A DNA stretch of 10,523 nucleotides from JAGXFP01 sp046484585 (GCA_046484585.1 JAWOIQ010000160.1:1-10523); one strand, 5' to 3'. Positions 1-7,102 are shown, numbered from the stretch's first letter. Translations and numbers: made by a program. The notes: generated by a model not told the origin, from the sequence alone.

Positions 1-41
1 CCGGGTCGATCGTCCGAAGATGCGGTGCTGCTGAACGGTTA

Positions 42-162
42 CAATCTCCCAGCCGGTAAGCGATTACAGGGTGCCGAAGATGCAAGGCATCGCCTGCGAT
101 GTGTGCTGGTGTACATGAGCAGGCCGATAACACAGCAGATTCGGCGCACTGTGATCGCTTAC
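42..162. repeat. Palindromic intergenic repeat, copy 1 (degenerate)
   Basis: This is the first of two copies of the same element; the second is at 332-453. A core of about 107 bp (56-162) begins with GTAAGCGATTACAGGGTGCC and ends with its near reverse complement at 142-162. The terminal arms pair with three mismatches over about 21 bp, so this copy is more decayed than copy 2. It also lacks one base in the inner arm near 91. Similarity to copy 2 extends about 14 bp left of the core. No transposase is encoded inside. The size and ends with hairpin potential resemble REP-like or MITE-like non-autonomous elements, but the family is not identified. Confidence 0.8.
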
Positions 163-219
163 ATAGCCTCGGCCTGATCTTTTATTCCGTCTCCAGGGAC
201 GGGAAAAACAAACACCTTA

Positions 220-273
220 CCCCTTTGCCTGTTCGTTTTCTTTTGTGGTAGACTCAGGCAACGGGGTTTTTTT
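220..273 (+). terminator. Terminator-like hairpin with a large loop
   Basis: CCCC (220-223) and TTGCCTG (225-231) pair with CAGGCAA (255-261) and GGGG (263-266), with one mismatch between the two blocks. Seven T residues (267-273) follow. The loop is about 23 nt, long for an intrinsic terminator. It may end transcription entering from the left of the window. The same bases also read as a weak sigma-70 promoter (TTGCCT 225-230, TAGACT 249-254, 18-bp spacer), so the function is uncertain. Confidence 0.45.
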
Positions 274-331
274 ATGGAAAATTACCGGGATGCATTGCAA
301 CCGATCACGGGATAAGCCACCCAGGATTGAT

Positions 332-453
332 CAATCTCCCATCAGGTAAGCGATTACAGGGTGCCGGAGATGCAAGGCATCGGCCTGCGAGGTGTGCTGG
401 TGTACATGAGCAGGCCGATTACACAGCAGATTCGGCGCCCTGTAATCGCTTAC
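332..453. repeat. Palindromic intergenic repeat, copy 2 (near perfect)
   Basis: This is the better preserved copy of the element at 42-162. The terminal arms 346-366 and 433-453 are reverse complements at 20 of 21 positions. Nested inside is a perfect 10-bp pair, ATCGGCCTGC (379-388) with GCAGGCCGAT (410-419), and a small GATGC-AAG-GCATC hairpin at 369-381. The whole element could fold as a branched cruciform or RNA hairpin. It lies between the left edge and the grpE promoter. Short open frames crossing it simply follow the repeat and are not treated as genes. Confidence 0.85.
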
Positions 454-539
454 AATGCATTTACCCGCGGTCTCCATCGGTCCGGATGGGCGGCCAGGGT
501 GATTTGTGCGATAATTTCAAGTATTACCTTGCCTACTTC

Positions 540-567
540 TTGACAGGGCGGGGTAGCATACTTATTT
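540..567 (+). promoter_or_regulatory. Candidate promoter for grpE-dnaK
   Basis: A consensus -35 box TTGACA (540-545, preceded by C, giving CTTGACA) is followed after 16 bp by TTATTT (562-567) as a possible -10. Transcription would start near 574, about 120 nt upstream of grpE. The CTTGA core also fits the -35 of heat-shock sigma-32 promoters, but no clear CCCCAT-type -10 is present, so the sigma factor cannot be decided. A second weak option is an extended -10 (TGC then GATAAT, 507-515) without a good -35. No CIRCE operator was found. Confidence 0.5.
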
Positions 568-574
568 TTGCAGA

Positions 575-673
575 CGGCTAGAGCCGGAAAATCGCTGAAA
601 GCGTCAGGCATGACGCCGGTTTTTGCCGGTCGGAATTGCGGATTTTTTAATGAATTTTCGCCTGCTTGTCAGG
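575..673 (+). promoter_or_regulatory. Structured 5' leader of grpE
   Basis: Small hairpins follow one another between the predicted start of transcription and the ribosome binding site. They are CGGC-TAGA-GCCG (575-586), GCGTCA-GGCA-TGACGC (601-616, followed by CGG and five T residues), CCGG-loop-CCGG (616-629, an alternative partly overlapping fold) and CCTG-CTTGT-CAGG (661-673). The second one looks like a weak intrinsic terminator, so it may attenuate transcription or end a short leader transcript. The last lies just before the Shine-Dalgarno sequence at 682-686. A regulatory role in heat shock is only an inference. Confidence 0.4.
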
Positions 674-692
674 TTTTACACGGGAGATTGGT

Positions 693-1274
693 GTGGTTAA
701 AAAGGAAAAAGTACCGGAAGAGATTGTTGAAGAGGCAAAGCCGCAGGAACCCTCAGTGGAAGCGGAAGTAATCGAAGAGGAAGAGGTCGGGCAGGAAGAG
801 GATCTTAACGCCGTTCTGGAGAGACTTCGAGCAGAGGCCAAAGAGGCCCAGGATAAACTGCTCAGGGTGGCCGCCGATTTTGAAAATCAGAAAAAACGGC
901 TCCAGCGCGAAAAGGAAGCGGCCGTTAAATATGCCGAGGAAAATCTAATCAAGGAGATCCTTCCCAGTATTGACAACCTTGAAAGGGCCATGAATCAGGA
1001 TCCCAACAGTAAGGATTTCGGCAAACAGCTCCTGGAAGGCGTTGAGCTTACCCGGGCAGGCCTGATGGAATCCCTGGAGAAGGTCGGACTCAAACCGCTT
1101 GAAAGTGTCGGCAAGCCGTTCGACCCCAATTATCACGAGGCCATGGCCATGGAGCCCAGCAAGGAAGTGCCCGAGCAGCGCGTCAAGACGGAGTTCGAGA
1201 AAGGGTATATGTTCAAGGACAGACTCCTGCGGGCGGCCAAGGTTATCGTATCCAAGGGAGATGTTGAAGAGTGA
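693..1274 (+). CDS. grpE: GrpE, nucleotide exchange factor of DnaK
   Basis: GrpE is the cytosolic dimeric co-chaperone that releases ADP from DnaK and so drives its substrate cycle. I chose the GTG at 693 because GGGAG (682-686) sits six bases upstream. An in-frame TTG at 666 would add nine residues with no ribosome binding site. The 193-residue product has the usual plan: a very acidic N-terminal tail (about 1-37, rich in E), a long coiled-coil helix (about 38-100, including AADFENQKKR and PSIDNLERAM), and the C-terminal beta domain. That domain carries the family signature in the stretches KPFDPNYHEAM and KGYMFKDRLLRAAKVIVSKG. dnaK begins 118 bp downstream, so the two are probably co-transcribed. 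hrcA, often found upstream in related genomes, is not visible. Confidence 0.97.
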   Translation: MVKKEKVPEEIVEEAKPQEPSVEAEVIEEEEVGQEEDLNAVLERLRAEAKEAQDKLLRVAADFENQKKRLQREKEAAVKYAEENLIKEILPSIDNLERAMNQDPNSKDFGKQLLEGVELTRAGLMESLEKVGLKPLESVGKPFDPNYHEAMAMEPSKEVPEQRVKTEFEKGYMFKDRLLRAAKVIVSKGDVEE

Positions 1275-1392
1275 GCACTCCCGGGCTAAATCCGGCAGCC
1301 TCGGCCTGGGATCAAACCCGCGAAGAACCTGCGTTTATGAAGAACTGTCATATAAATCAAAATGATCATCAAGTATATAAAGGAGACATGAT

Positions 1393-3303
1393 ATGGGTAA
1401 AATTATTGGAATAGATCTGGGAACAACCAATTCCTGCGTCGCGGTAATGGAAGGTGGCGATCCGAAGGTTATAACCAACGTGGAGGGCAATCGAACCACT
1501 CCCTCGGTTGTCGCTTTCGGCGAAGGCGGCGAGCGCCTGGTCGGCCAGGTCGCCAAGCGGCAGTCCGTAACCAATCCGCAGAGAACTCTTTTTGCGATCA
1601 AGCGGCTGATCGGGCGCAAATTCAGCGATGCCGAGGTCAAAAAAAGCATCGAGATCAGCCCTTTCAAGATAGTCAAAGGCAAGGAAGGCGATGCGGTAGT
1701 TGAGGTTGACGGCACAACTTACGCCGCTCCCGAGATTTCGGCGATGGTTCTCGGCAAAATGAAGTCGACCGCCGAAGAGTATCTCGGCGAGGAAGTTACC
1801 GATGCCGTGATCACCGTGCCCGCCTACTTCAACGACAGCCAGCGCCAGGCCACCAAGGATGCCGGGCGCATTGCCGGATTAAACGTGCAGAGAATCATCA
1901 ACGAGCCCACCGCGGCCGCCCTTGCCTACGGGCTGGACAAGAAGGGTGAGGAAAAAATCGCGGTATTCGATCTCGGCGGCGGTACCTTCGATGTTTCGGT
2001 ACTGGAGATCGGCGAAGGGGTTTTCGAGGTCAAGTCCACCCACGGCGATACCTTTCTGGGCGGCGAGGATTTTGATATGCGGATCGTCAACTGGCTGGCC
2101 GACGAGTTCAAACGCGACCAGGGTATCGATCTGCGCCAGGACAAGATGGCCCTGCAGCGTCTTAAGGAAGAGGCGGAAAAGGCCAAGATGGAACTTTCCA
2201 CCGCAATGGAGACCAATATCAACCTGCCCTTCATCACCGCCGATTCATCGGGGCCCAAGCATCTCAACATCAAGCTGAGCCGCTCCAAACTGGAAAATCT
2301 GGTCGATGATCTGATCGAGCGAACTACCGGTCCCTGCGTGACCGCCTTGAAGGATGCCGGACTCAAGGCCTCGGAGATCGACGAGGTTATCCTGGTCGGC
2401 GGCATGACCAGAATGCCCAAGGTCCAAGCCAAGGTAAAGGAGATTTTCGGCAAGGATGCCCACAAGGGGGTTAACCCGGATGAGGTTGTGGCGATCGGCG
2501 CCGCGATTCAGGGCGGCGTTCTTCAGGGAGACGTAAAAGATGTCCTGCTTCTGGACGTTACGCCTTTGTCCCTTGGGATCGAGACCCTGGGCGGGGTCTG
2601 CACCAAATTGATTGAAAAGAACACCACTATTCCCACCAAGAAGAGCCAGATCTTCTCGACGGCGGCGGACAATCAGCCCGCGGTCTCCATCCATGTTCTT
2701 CAGGGTGAACGGGAAATGGCCGGCGACAATAAATCGATCGGCCGTTTTGAACTGGCCGATATCCCGCCGGCGCCGCGCGGGGTTCCGCAGATCGAGGTAT
2801 CCTTCGATCTTGATGCCAACGGCATTCTTCACGTCTCGGCCAAGGATCTTGGAACCGGCAAGGAACAGTCGATCAAGATCACCGCCTCCAGCGGTCTTTC
2901 CGAGGACGAAATCAAGAAGATGCAAGAGGACGCCGAGGCCCATGCCGAGGAGGACCAGAAGCGCAAAGAGCAGGTGGAGACCAAAAATCAGGCCGACGCC
3001 ATGATTTACTCCACCGAAAAGAGCCTGCGCGATCTCGGCGACAAGGTCGATGCCGAAACCAAGACCAAGGTTGAACAGGAGATTGAAAGTCTCAAGAAAA
3101 AAATGGAAGGCGACGATATCGCGGCCATCAAGCAGGGACTCGAGTCCCTGACCCAGGCTTCTCACAAACTGGCCGAGATGATGTATTCCCAGACCGGCCA
3201 GGAATCGTCCGGCGGCGGCGAGGCCGGCGCTGAGGAAGGTTCATCCGGCAAGAAGGGTGAGGACGATGATGTAGTCGATGCCGATTACGAAGAAGTAAAA
3301 TAA
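1393..3303 (+). CDS. dnaK: DnaK, Hsp70 chaperone
   Basis: DnaK is the ATP-dependent cytosolic Hsp70 that binds exposed hydrophobic peptides with DnaJ and GrpE. The start is firm: AGGAG (1381-1385) lies seven bases before the ATG, and the N-terminus MGKIIGIDLGTTNSCVAVME is the classical phosphate-1 motif. The ATPase domain spans about residues 1-382, with NEPTAAALAYG and the phosphate-2 loop FDLGGGTFDVSV. The conserved hydrophobic linker DVLLLDVTP is at 383-391. The beta-sandwich substrate domain and the helical lid follow. The tail is glycine- and acid-rich and ends in DADYEEVK, close to the usual EEVK/EEVDK end. At 636 residues it is full length. No dnaJ follows: a strong terminator closes the unit 27 bp after the stop, so dnaJ must lie elsewhere. 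Confidence 0.99.
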   Translation: MGKIIGIDLGTTNSCVAVMEGGDPKVITNVEGNRTTPSVVAFGEGGERLVGQVAKRQSVTNPQRTLFAIKRLIGRKFSDAEVKKSIEISPFKIVKGKEGDAVVEVDGTTYAAPEISAMVLGKMKSTAEEYLGEEVTDAVITVPAYFNDSQRQATKDAGRIAGLNVQRIINEPTAAALAYGLDKKGEEKIAVFDLGGGTFDVSVLEIGEGVFEVKSTHGDTFLGGEDFDMRIVNWLADEFKRDQGIDLRQDKMALQRLKEEAEKAKMELSTAMETNINLPFITADSSGPKHLNIKLSRSKLENLVDDLIERTTGPCVTALKDAGLKASEIDEVILVGGMTRMPKVQAKVKEIFGKDAHKGVNPDEVVAIGAAIQGGVLQGDVKDVLLLDVTPLSLGIETLGGVCTKLIEKNTTIPTKKSQIFSTAADNQPAVSIHVLQGEREMAGDNKSIGRFELADIPPAPRGVPQIEVSFDLDANGILHVSAKDLGTGKEQSIKITASSGLSEDEIKKMQEDAEAHAEEDQKRKEQVETKNQADAMIYSTEKSLRDLGDKVDAETKTKVEQEIESLKKKMEGDDIAAIKQGLESLTQASHKLAEMMYSQTGQESSGGGEAGAEEGSSGKKGEDDDVVDADYEEVK

Positions 3304-3330
3304 CGAAACCGCGGTTCCAGCCAAATCCAA

Positions 3331-3371
3331 GGGGGTGCAGAAAAAGGTTGCCTGCACCCCCTTTTTTTTTT
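3331..3371 (+). terminator. Intrinsic terminator after dnaK
   Basis: GGGGGTGCAG (3331-3340) pairs perfectly with CTGCACCCCC (3352-3361) across an 11-nt loop and is followed by ten T residues. This is a textbook rho-independent terminator closing grpE-dnaK. Confidence 0.95.
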
Positions 3372-3694
3372 AACATCCTCACCCTTGATATTGTGAGAAG
3401 TCTCCAGAAATTGGATGGCGGGTTACCTTTGCGGGTGAAAATCGGCAGAGCCAACTTGCAGCACCGTTGTCACCGGGATTTATGCGATTCAGGGTATTTT
3501 TTGAGATAGCATAACGCGCTGTTGCAACTTCGACCAACTGACGGCAAGCGAAAAATACGCTTTCCCCCTGCCGGTTTTCAATTCGGCAGTCGGTGCTCCG
3601 CACTGATTATTTTGCGGCCCGGTTCCTTTACGTTTACCGATCATCATAATCTTTATCAATGGAGGGGGCGGGGCGAACCCGGCCAGAACCTTGC
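3372..3694. other. Intergenic region dnaK-trpS, no gene seen
   Basis: About 320 bp separate the dnaK terminator from trpS. Open frames here on both strands are short and resemble no protein I know. A possible -10 (CATAAT, 3645-3650) with a poor -35 (TTCCTT, 3623-3628, 16-bp spacer) could drive trpS. Otherwise I see no structure beyond small chance palindromes such as GTTGCAAC near 3522. Confidence 0.5.
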
Positions 3695-4660
3695 ATGAGA
3701 GTATTATCGGGCATTCAGCCATCCGGCAAACTACATATCGGCAATTATTTCGGCATGATGCGACCCATGCTGGAGAACATGGGCAAAAGCGATCTCTTCG
3801 CCTTTATCGTCGACCTCCATGCCCTGACTTCAGTTCACGACAGGGACCGCCTGGCTTCGGATACCTTCGGGGCAGCCGCGGACTTCCTGGCCCTGGGGCT
3901 GGATCCCGACCAGTGTACTTTCTGGGTCCAGAGCGATGTTCCCGAGGTAACCGAACTGACCTGGGTGCTCTCCACCCTGACTCCGATGGGGCTGCTCGAA
4001 CGGTGTCATTCCTACAAGGACAAGGTGGCCAGGGGGATCGATGCCAACCACGGCCTCTTTGCCTACCCGGTATTGATGGCGGCCGACATCCTTCTTTATC
4101 AGGCCGACAGGGTCCCGGTCGGCAAAGACCAGAAGCAGCATATCGAGGTGGCCCGGGATATCGCAGCCAAGTTCAATAATACCTTCGGGGAAACCTTTAC
4201 CATTCCTGAGCCTGTGATCAGCAAGGAACTGGCTACCGTGCCCGGCCTGGACGGCCAGAAAATGTCCAAGTCATACGGCAACACCATCTCCATTTTCCTT
4301 GACGAGAAGGAACTTAAAAAAAGGGTAATGGCCATCACCACCGACGCCACCCCGGTCGAAGAGCCCAAGGATCCCGATAATTGCAACCTGTTCAATATCT
4401 TCAAGATGTTTGCCCCCGACGAGAGGCTGCGGGAAGTTCACGACCTTTACGTTAACGGCGGGGCCATGTACGGCAAAATCAAGCTGGAGCTGGTCGAGCT
4501 GATCTGGGAATATTTCAGGGAGGCCAGGGAAAAGCGGGCCAGACTGGAGAATGACAAGGATTACGTCCGCGGGATCCTGGCGCATGGCGCCGCCAAGGCC
4601 CGCGAAAAGGCAACCGTGACCCTTGAACTTGTCAGGGACCGGGTCGGGTTCAAGTACTGA
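3695..4660 (+). CDS. trpS: Tryptophanyl-tRNA synthetase
   Basis: TrpS charges tRNA-Trp with tryptophan using ATP; it is a class I aminoacyl-tRNA synthetase that works as a dimer in the cytosol. Counted from the ATG at 3695 the protein has 321 residues, normal for bacterial TrpS. It carries the class I HIGH signature as HIGN (residues 14-17, in SGIQPSGKLHIGNYFG) and the KMSKS loop at 189-193 (GQKMSKSYGN). The start is uncertain because neither ATG has a good Shine-Dalgarno sequence. An upstream in-frame ATG at 3659 would add twelve residues (EGAGRTRPEPC...) that do not look like the family, whereas MRVLSGIQPSG fits it well. A purine-rich GGAGGGGG at 3661-3668 lies rather far from 3695. The gene is monocistronic, flanked by terminators on both sides. 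Confidence 0.97.
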   Translation: MRVLSGIQPSGKLHIGNYFGMMRPMLENMGKSDLFAFIVDLHALTSVHDRDRLASDTFGAAADFLALGLDPDQCTFWVQSDVPEVTELTWVLSTLTPMGLLERCHSYKDKVARGIDANHGLFAYPVLMAADILLYQADRVPVGKDQKQHIEVARDIAAKFNNTFGETFTIPEPVISKELATVPGLDGQKMSKSYGNTISIFLDEKELKKRVMAITTDATPVEEPKDPDNCNLFNIFKMFAPDERLREVHDLYVNGGAMYGKIKLELVELIWEYFREAREKRARLENDKDYVRGILAHGAAKAREKATVTLELVRDRVGFKY

Positions 4661-4668
4661 TTCCATTC

Positions 4669-4705
4669 AAGGGGGCTGGTCCTTTTTGATCCGCCCCCTT
4701 TTTTT
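4669..4705 (+). terminator. Intrinsic terminator after trpS
   Basis: GGGGGC (4671-4676) pairs with GCCCCC (4693-4698), extendable by A-T pairs at the base, and is followed by seven T residues (4699-4705). It lies just after the trpS stop codon. Confidence 0.92.
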
Positions 4706-4948
4706 ATCAAGGCACGGCAGCTTGACTCGGAGTAAGGATCTGTAAAAGCCGAGAATATTCCCCAAAAAGCTTTCCCGGATGTCTAATATTATCCAAACGT
4801 CTAAACCTCAAGCTAAACGCCACCCTCTTCATCACGAATAAAAATCGTTCTTTCAATATGATAAGAGAACCTTTCTTATTAACGCAACTGCGGCCTCAAA
4901 ATTGCAATCTTCTGGTCTACCGTTTAATAGAACCGGAGATTACACATA

Positions 4949-5263
4949 TTGGCTTATCATCATGCCGGCAATCGGGCCGATTATGCTGAGTACACCGTGG
5001 ATCCGGCTTCATTATACCCACAGGGCATAAGTTTCGTTTGCACCCTTGCACCCCCAAAGGGCATAAAAGCAGACGAGCTGCTCAACTCAGCTTTAAAATA
5101 CCGTCTCGACCTCGGTTTGCCGGAAGGTGAGATTAAAAGCGTGTTCACGGGATCGACTGATTCCTCTCTTGTATTCCCACATCCATATCGGCGAAAATTA
5201 AAACATCTATGTTCTCGCCGCTGCGACAGCGGTAAAAACATCCCCAGGACAAGGGACTTTTAG
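4949..5263 (+). CDS. Doubtful ORF, hypothetical protein of 104 residues
   Basis: An open frame starts at TTG (4949) with GGAG (4935-4938) ten bases upstream and ends at TAG (5261-5263). The product is soluble, with no signal peptide or membrane segment, and is basic towards its C-terminus (PYRRKLKHLCSRR). I recognise no family. Residues about 25-49 are encoded by the direct repeat shared with 7395-7463. There the reading frame is preserved despite a 9-bp length difference (QGISFVCTL is read in both), but that copy has no gene around it. It may be a gene remnant or a chance ORF in a decayed intergenic region. Confidence 0.25.
   Translation: MAYHHAGNRADYAEYTVDPASLYPQGISFVCTLAPPKGIKADELLNSALKYRLDLGLPEGEIKSVFTGSTDSSLVFPHPYRRKLKHLCSRRCDSGKNIPRTRDF
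5019..5096. repeat. Direct repeat A, left of the dsb cluster
   Basis: It begins with 26 bases, CACAGGGCATAAG (5019-5031) followed by TTTCGTTTGCACC (5032-5044), identical to 7395-7420. Similarity continues through AAAGGGCATAAA-GCAGAC and CAACT..AGCTTT to about 5096, after a 9-bp insertion relative to the right copy. Each copy contains GGGCATAA twice. Together the two copies bracket dsbB-dsbA-tlpA in the same orientation. Confidence 0.8.
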
Positions 5264-5329
5264 CTGCCGGCTGCTGAATAGATTCGGCGCCTCGCTATTT
5301 CCATTAATCAATTACAGGGAACCTTTCAT

Positions 5330-5766
5330 ATGGCAAAAACCGATTCTGGCTCTGATTTAAACTGGATAATACTTTTCAGCTGCTGGCTGATTGTCGCTGT
5401 TTCAACTCTGGGAAGTTTGTTTTTCAGTTATGTGATGGGCTTTGCGCCCTGCGTATTGTGCTGGTATCAGAGAATATTCCTTTTCCCGCTGGTGATAATT
5501 CTGGCGGCCGGACTGTTCCCCTTTGATCGAAAAGTTGTGAAATTCACCTGCCCTTGGCCATAATCGGCGCCTTGACCGCGGTTTATCACAACCTGTTGTA
5601 TTCAGGGATCATCCCGGAAAAGATCCAACCATGCAGCCAGGGTGTTTCATGTACGGAAGAGTACATCAGTCTGTTCGGGTTCCTGACCATTCCGATGCTT
5701 TCCCTGATCTCTTTTTCAATAATTACAGCCCTTTTGATCACCTTAAAGATGAGGATAGATAAATGA
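5330..5766 (+). pseudogene. dsbB: DsbB-like quinone-linked disulfide oxidoreductase, frameshifted
   Basis: DsbB is an inner-membrane protein that reoxidises DsbA and passes electrons to quinone. Translation starts at ATG 5330, nine bases after AGGGA (5316-5320). The first frame gives two membrane helices around the redox motif C41-VL-C44 (FAPCVLCWYQR) but stops at 5561-5563. The rest of the family (LPLAIIGALTAVYHN..., second cysteine pair in PCSQGVSCTEE, last helix) continues in the next frame to TGA 5764-5766. The frames join if one C is missing near 5546-5548 (ACC-TG for ACC-CTG). The repaired protein would have about 145 residues, normal for DsbB/DsbI. No slippery heptamer is present, so a real mutation or a sequence error is likelier than programmed frameshifting. 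The end overlaps the start of the DsbA-like gene as ATGA, implying coupled translation. Confidence 0.85.
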
Positions 5767-6419
5767 AATACATAGTTTTTGGCTTTGCCTGTATTGTCTT
5801 GTTTTTCGTATTTGTGTTCGCCAGTTCCTATTACAAAGATAAACAGCTTGAAAAATTCGATTTTATGGCCAAGGAAGACGCCTCGATTTTCGTCCGGGAC
5901 CATTCCCCGACCCTTGGCAACGATGATGCGAAAGTGTACCTGATCGAATTCATGGACCCCGCCTGCGAAACCTGCGCGGCTTTTTCGCCTCTGGTCAAGA
6001 AACTCATGAACGATAATCCCGGCAAAATCAAACTTGTCCTGCGCTATGCCCCTTTTCACGATGGCGCCGATTATTTTGTCAAGATTCTCGAGGCCGCCCA
6101 AAAGCAGGGCAAATACTGGGAGACCCTGGAGGTTATGTATAAGTCCCAACCTTACTGGGCAAGCCACCACAATCCGCAACCCTATAAAATATGGCAATTT
6201 CTCACCAGGGCCGGGCTCGATCTGGAGCAAATCAGAAAGGATATGGAAGACCCGGAAATCGTTGAGATAATGGAACAGGATCTTGCCGATGCCGAAAGGC
6301 TTGATGTCCGCAAAACCCCGGGGTTTTTCGTTAACGGCAGACCTCTCCAGACCTTTGGTTACCCGCAGTTACAGCAACTTATTAATGACGAAATCAACAA
6401 ACAGTATCCAAATCAATAA
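5763..6419 (+). CDS. Membrane-anchored DsbA-family thiol oxidoreductase
   Basis: A periplasmic thioredoxin-fold protein of the DsbA/BdbD type that would introduce disulfides into exported proteins. The ATG at 5763 overlaps the dsbB stop as ATGA. The 218-residue protein opens with an uncleaved-looking hydrophobic segment (about residues 3-21) that should anchor it in the inner membrane. The thioredoxin fold follows, with the active site C68-ET-C71 (MDPACETCAAF) and the cis-proline loop at T185-P186 (RKTPGFFVNGRPL). The helical insertion between them is rich in aromatic and charged residues. The -FVNGRPL ending and the anchor resemble Gram-positive BdbD and thioredoxin_4-type proteins more than soluble E. 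coli DsbA. Its natural partner is the adjacent DsbB; if dsbB is truly broken, reoxidation would need another route. Confidence 0.88.
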   Translation: MKYIVFGFACIVLFFVFVFASSYYKDKQLEKFDFMAKEDASIFVRDHSPTLGNDDAKVYLIEFMDPACETCAAFSPLVKKLMNDNPGKIKLVLRYAPFHDGADYFVKILEAAQKQGKYWETLEVMYKSQPYWASHHNPQPYKIWQFLTRAGLDLEQIRKDMEDPEIVEIMEQDLADAERLDVRKTPGFFVNGRPLQTFGYPQLQQLINDEINKQYPNQ

Positions 6420-6460
6420 ACCATGGTTACATGGATAATCTAACGAGGTTGTTGTTTCCT

Positions 6461-6967
6461 ATGAAAAAACTATCGGTTTTGCTCACTGTCCTTTGCCTGC
6501 TGTTGCTCCTCGGCGGTTGCAGTCCGGAGCCGCAAGTTGCCAGAATCGGCAGCCCGGCCCCTGACTTTTCCCTTGTCGACTTGAATGGCAAGACCTGGAC
6601 CCTTTCGGATCTGAAGGGCCAGGTTGTCTTTGTCAATTTCTGGGCGACCTGGTGTCCGCCCTGCCGGGAAGAGATGCCGTCAATGCAAAAGGTTTACGAA
6701 ACCCTGCCTGAAGACAAATTCAAAATGTTGGCGGTCCTTAATAAAGACAAGCCTGAAGTAGCGAAATCCTTCGCGGCTAAATTGGGAATCACCATGCCCA
6801 TCCTGAACGATCAGGACAACAAGGTCGGTCCGAAATACGGCCTGACCGGACTGCCCGAGACTTTTATTATTGATAAAGAAGGGGTGGTGCGGGAAAAGTT
6901 TATCGGGCCCGCGCAATGGGATTCTCCCGCCGTAATGCGGATGCTGACCAATTATATTAATCGGTGA
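6461..6967 (+). CDS. TlpA/ResA-like thioredoxin lipoprotein
   Basis: A periplasmic, membrane-tethered thiol-disulfide reductase of the TlpA/ResA family, typically used in cytochrome c maturation or in keeping periplasmic thiols reduced. I chose the ATG at 6461: MKKLSVLLTV begins a classic lipoprotein signal peptide ending in the lipobox LLGGC with the lipidated cysteine at residue 20. GAGG (6445-6448) lies 12 bases upstream. An ATG at 6431 would add ten residues (MDNLTRLLFP) without a ribosome binding site. The mature protein has the AhpC/TSA-Redoxin lead-in (GSPAPDFSLVDLNGKTW), the active site W64-C65-PP-C68 and the cis-proline G130-L-P132-E. At 168 residues it is full length. It follows the DsbA-like gene by about 40 bp and is probably in the same operon. 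Confidence 0.9.
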   Translation: MKKLSVLLTVLCLLLLLGGCSPEPQVARIGSPAPDFSLVDLNGKTWTLSDLKGQVVFVNFWATWCPPCREEMPSMQKVYETLPEDKFKMLAVLNKDKPEVAKSFAAKLGITMPILNDQDNKVGPKYGLTGLPETFIIDKEGVVREKFIGPAQWDSPAVMRMLTNYINR

Positions 6968-7102
6968 TCCGGTTAACCCCGTGCCGATTGAGTCGCCGGC
7001 CAGTTGCAAACCGGGATAAAGCAACAAAAATTCGCGGCCTGGTCTGCCGCAACTCAGTGGTTCAACATCAATTCGCTTCCGGGAGCTCAGGCAGGTTGGT
7101 TA

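Larger units (their letters stand above)
4706..5329. other. AT-richer intergenic region before the dsb cluster
   Basis: About 620 bp between the trpS terminator and dsbB, visibly richer in A and T than the flanking genes, especially 4740-4950. It contains one doubtful ORF (4949-5263), the first of two related direct repeats (5019-5096) and a weak ATAAGA/TCTTAT hairpin (4861-4879). No promoter for the dsb cluster stands out. Confidence 0.5.

Noticed and set aside
274..315. Short ORF MENYRDALQPITG after the T-run
   Set aside because: Only 13 codons with a poor ribosome binding site; it ends before repeat copy 2. It could be a leader peptide or truncated gene start, but nothing supports that.
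327..581. 84-codon + strand ORF
   Set aside because: It runs through palindromic repeat copy 2 and its composition follows the repeat; copy 1 gives similar words in a different frame.
1272..1290. TGAGCACTC after grpE, resembling half of a CIRCE operator
   Set aside because: There is no matching inverted GAGTGCTAA half at the proper spacing, and it overlaps the grpE stop codon.
2245..3165. 306-codon - strand ORF antisense to dnaK
   Set aside because: It is the shadow of the dnaK coding frame; the product resembles no family and dnaK is unmistakable on the other strand.
3379..3603. - strand ORF of 74 codons between dnaK and trpS
   Set aside because: No recognisable protein and no ribosome binding site; it overlaps the region next to the dnaK terminator and is likely chance.
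5540..5565. Programmed -1 frameshift in dsbB
   Set aside because: No slippery X-XXY-YYZ heptamer is present and no clear downstream stimulatory structure was seen. A missing C explains the break more simply.
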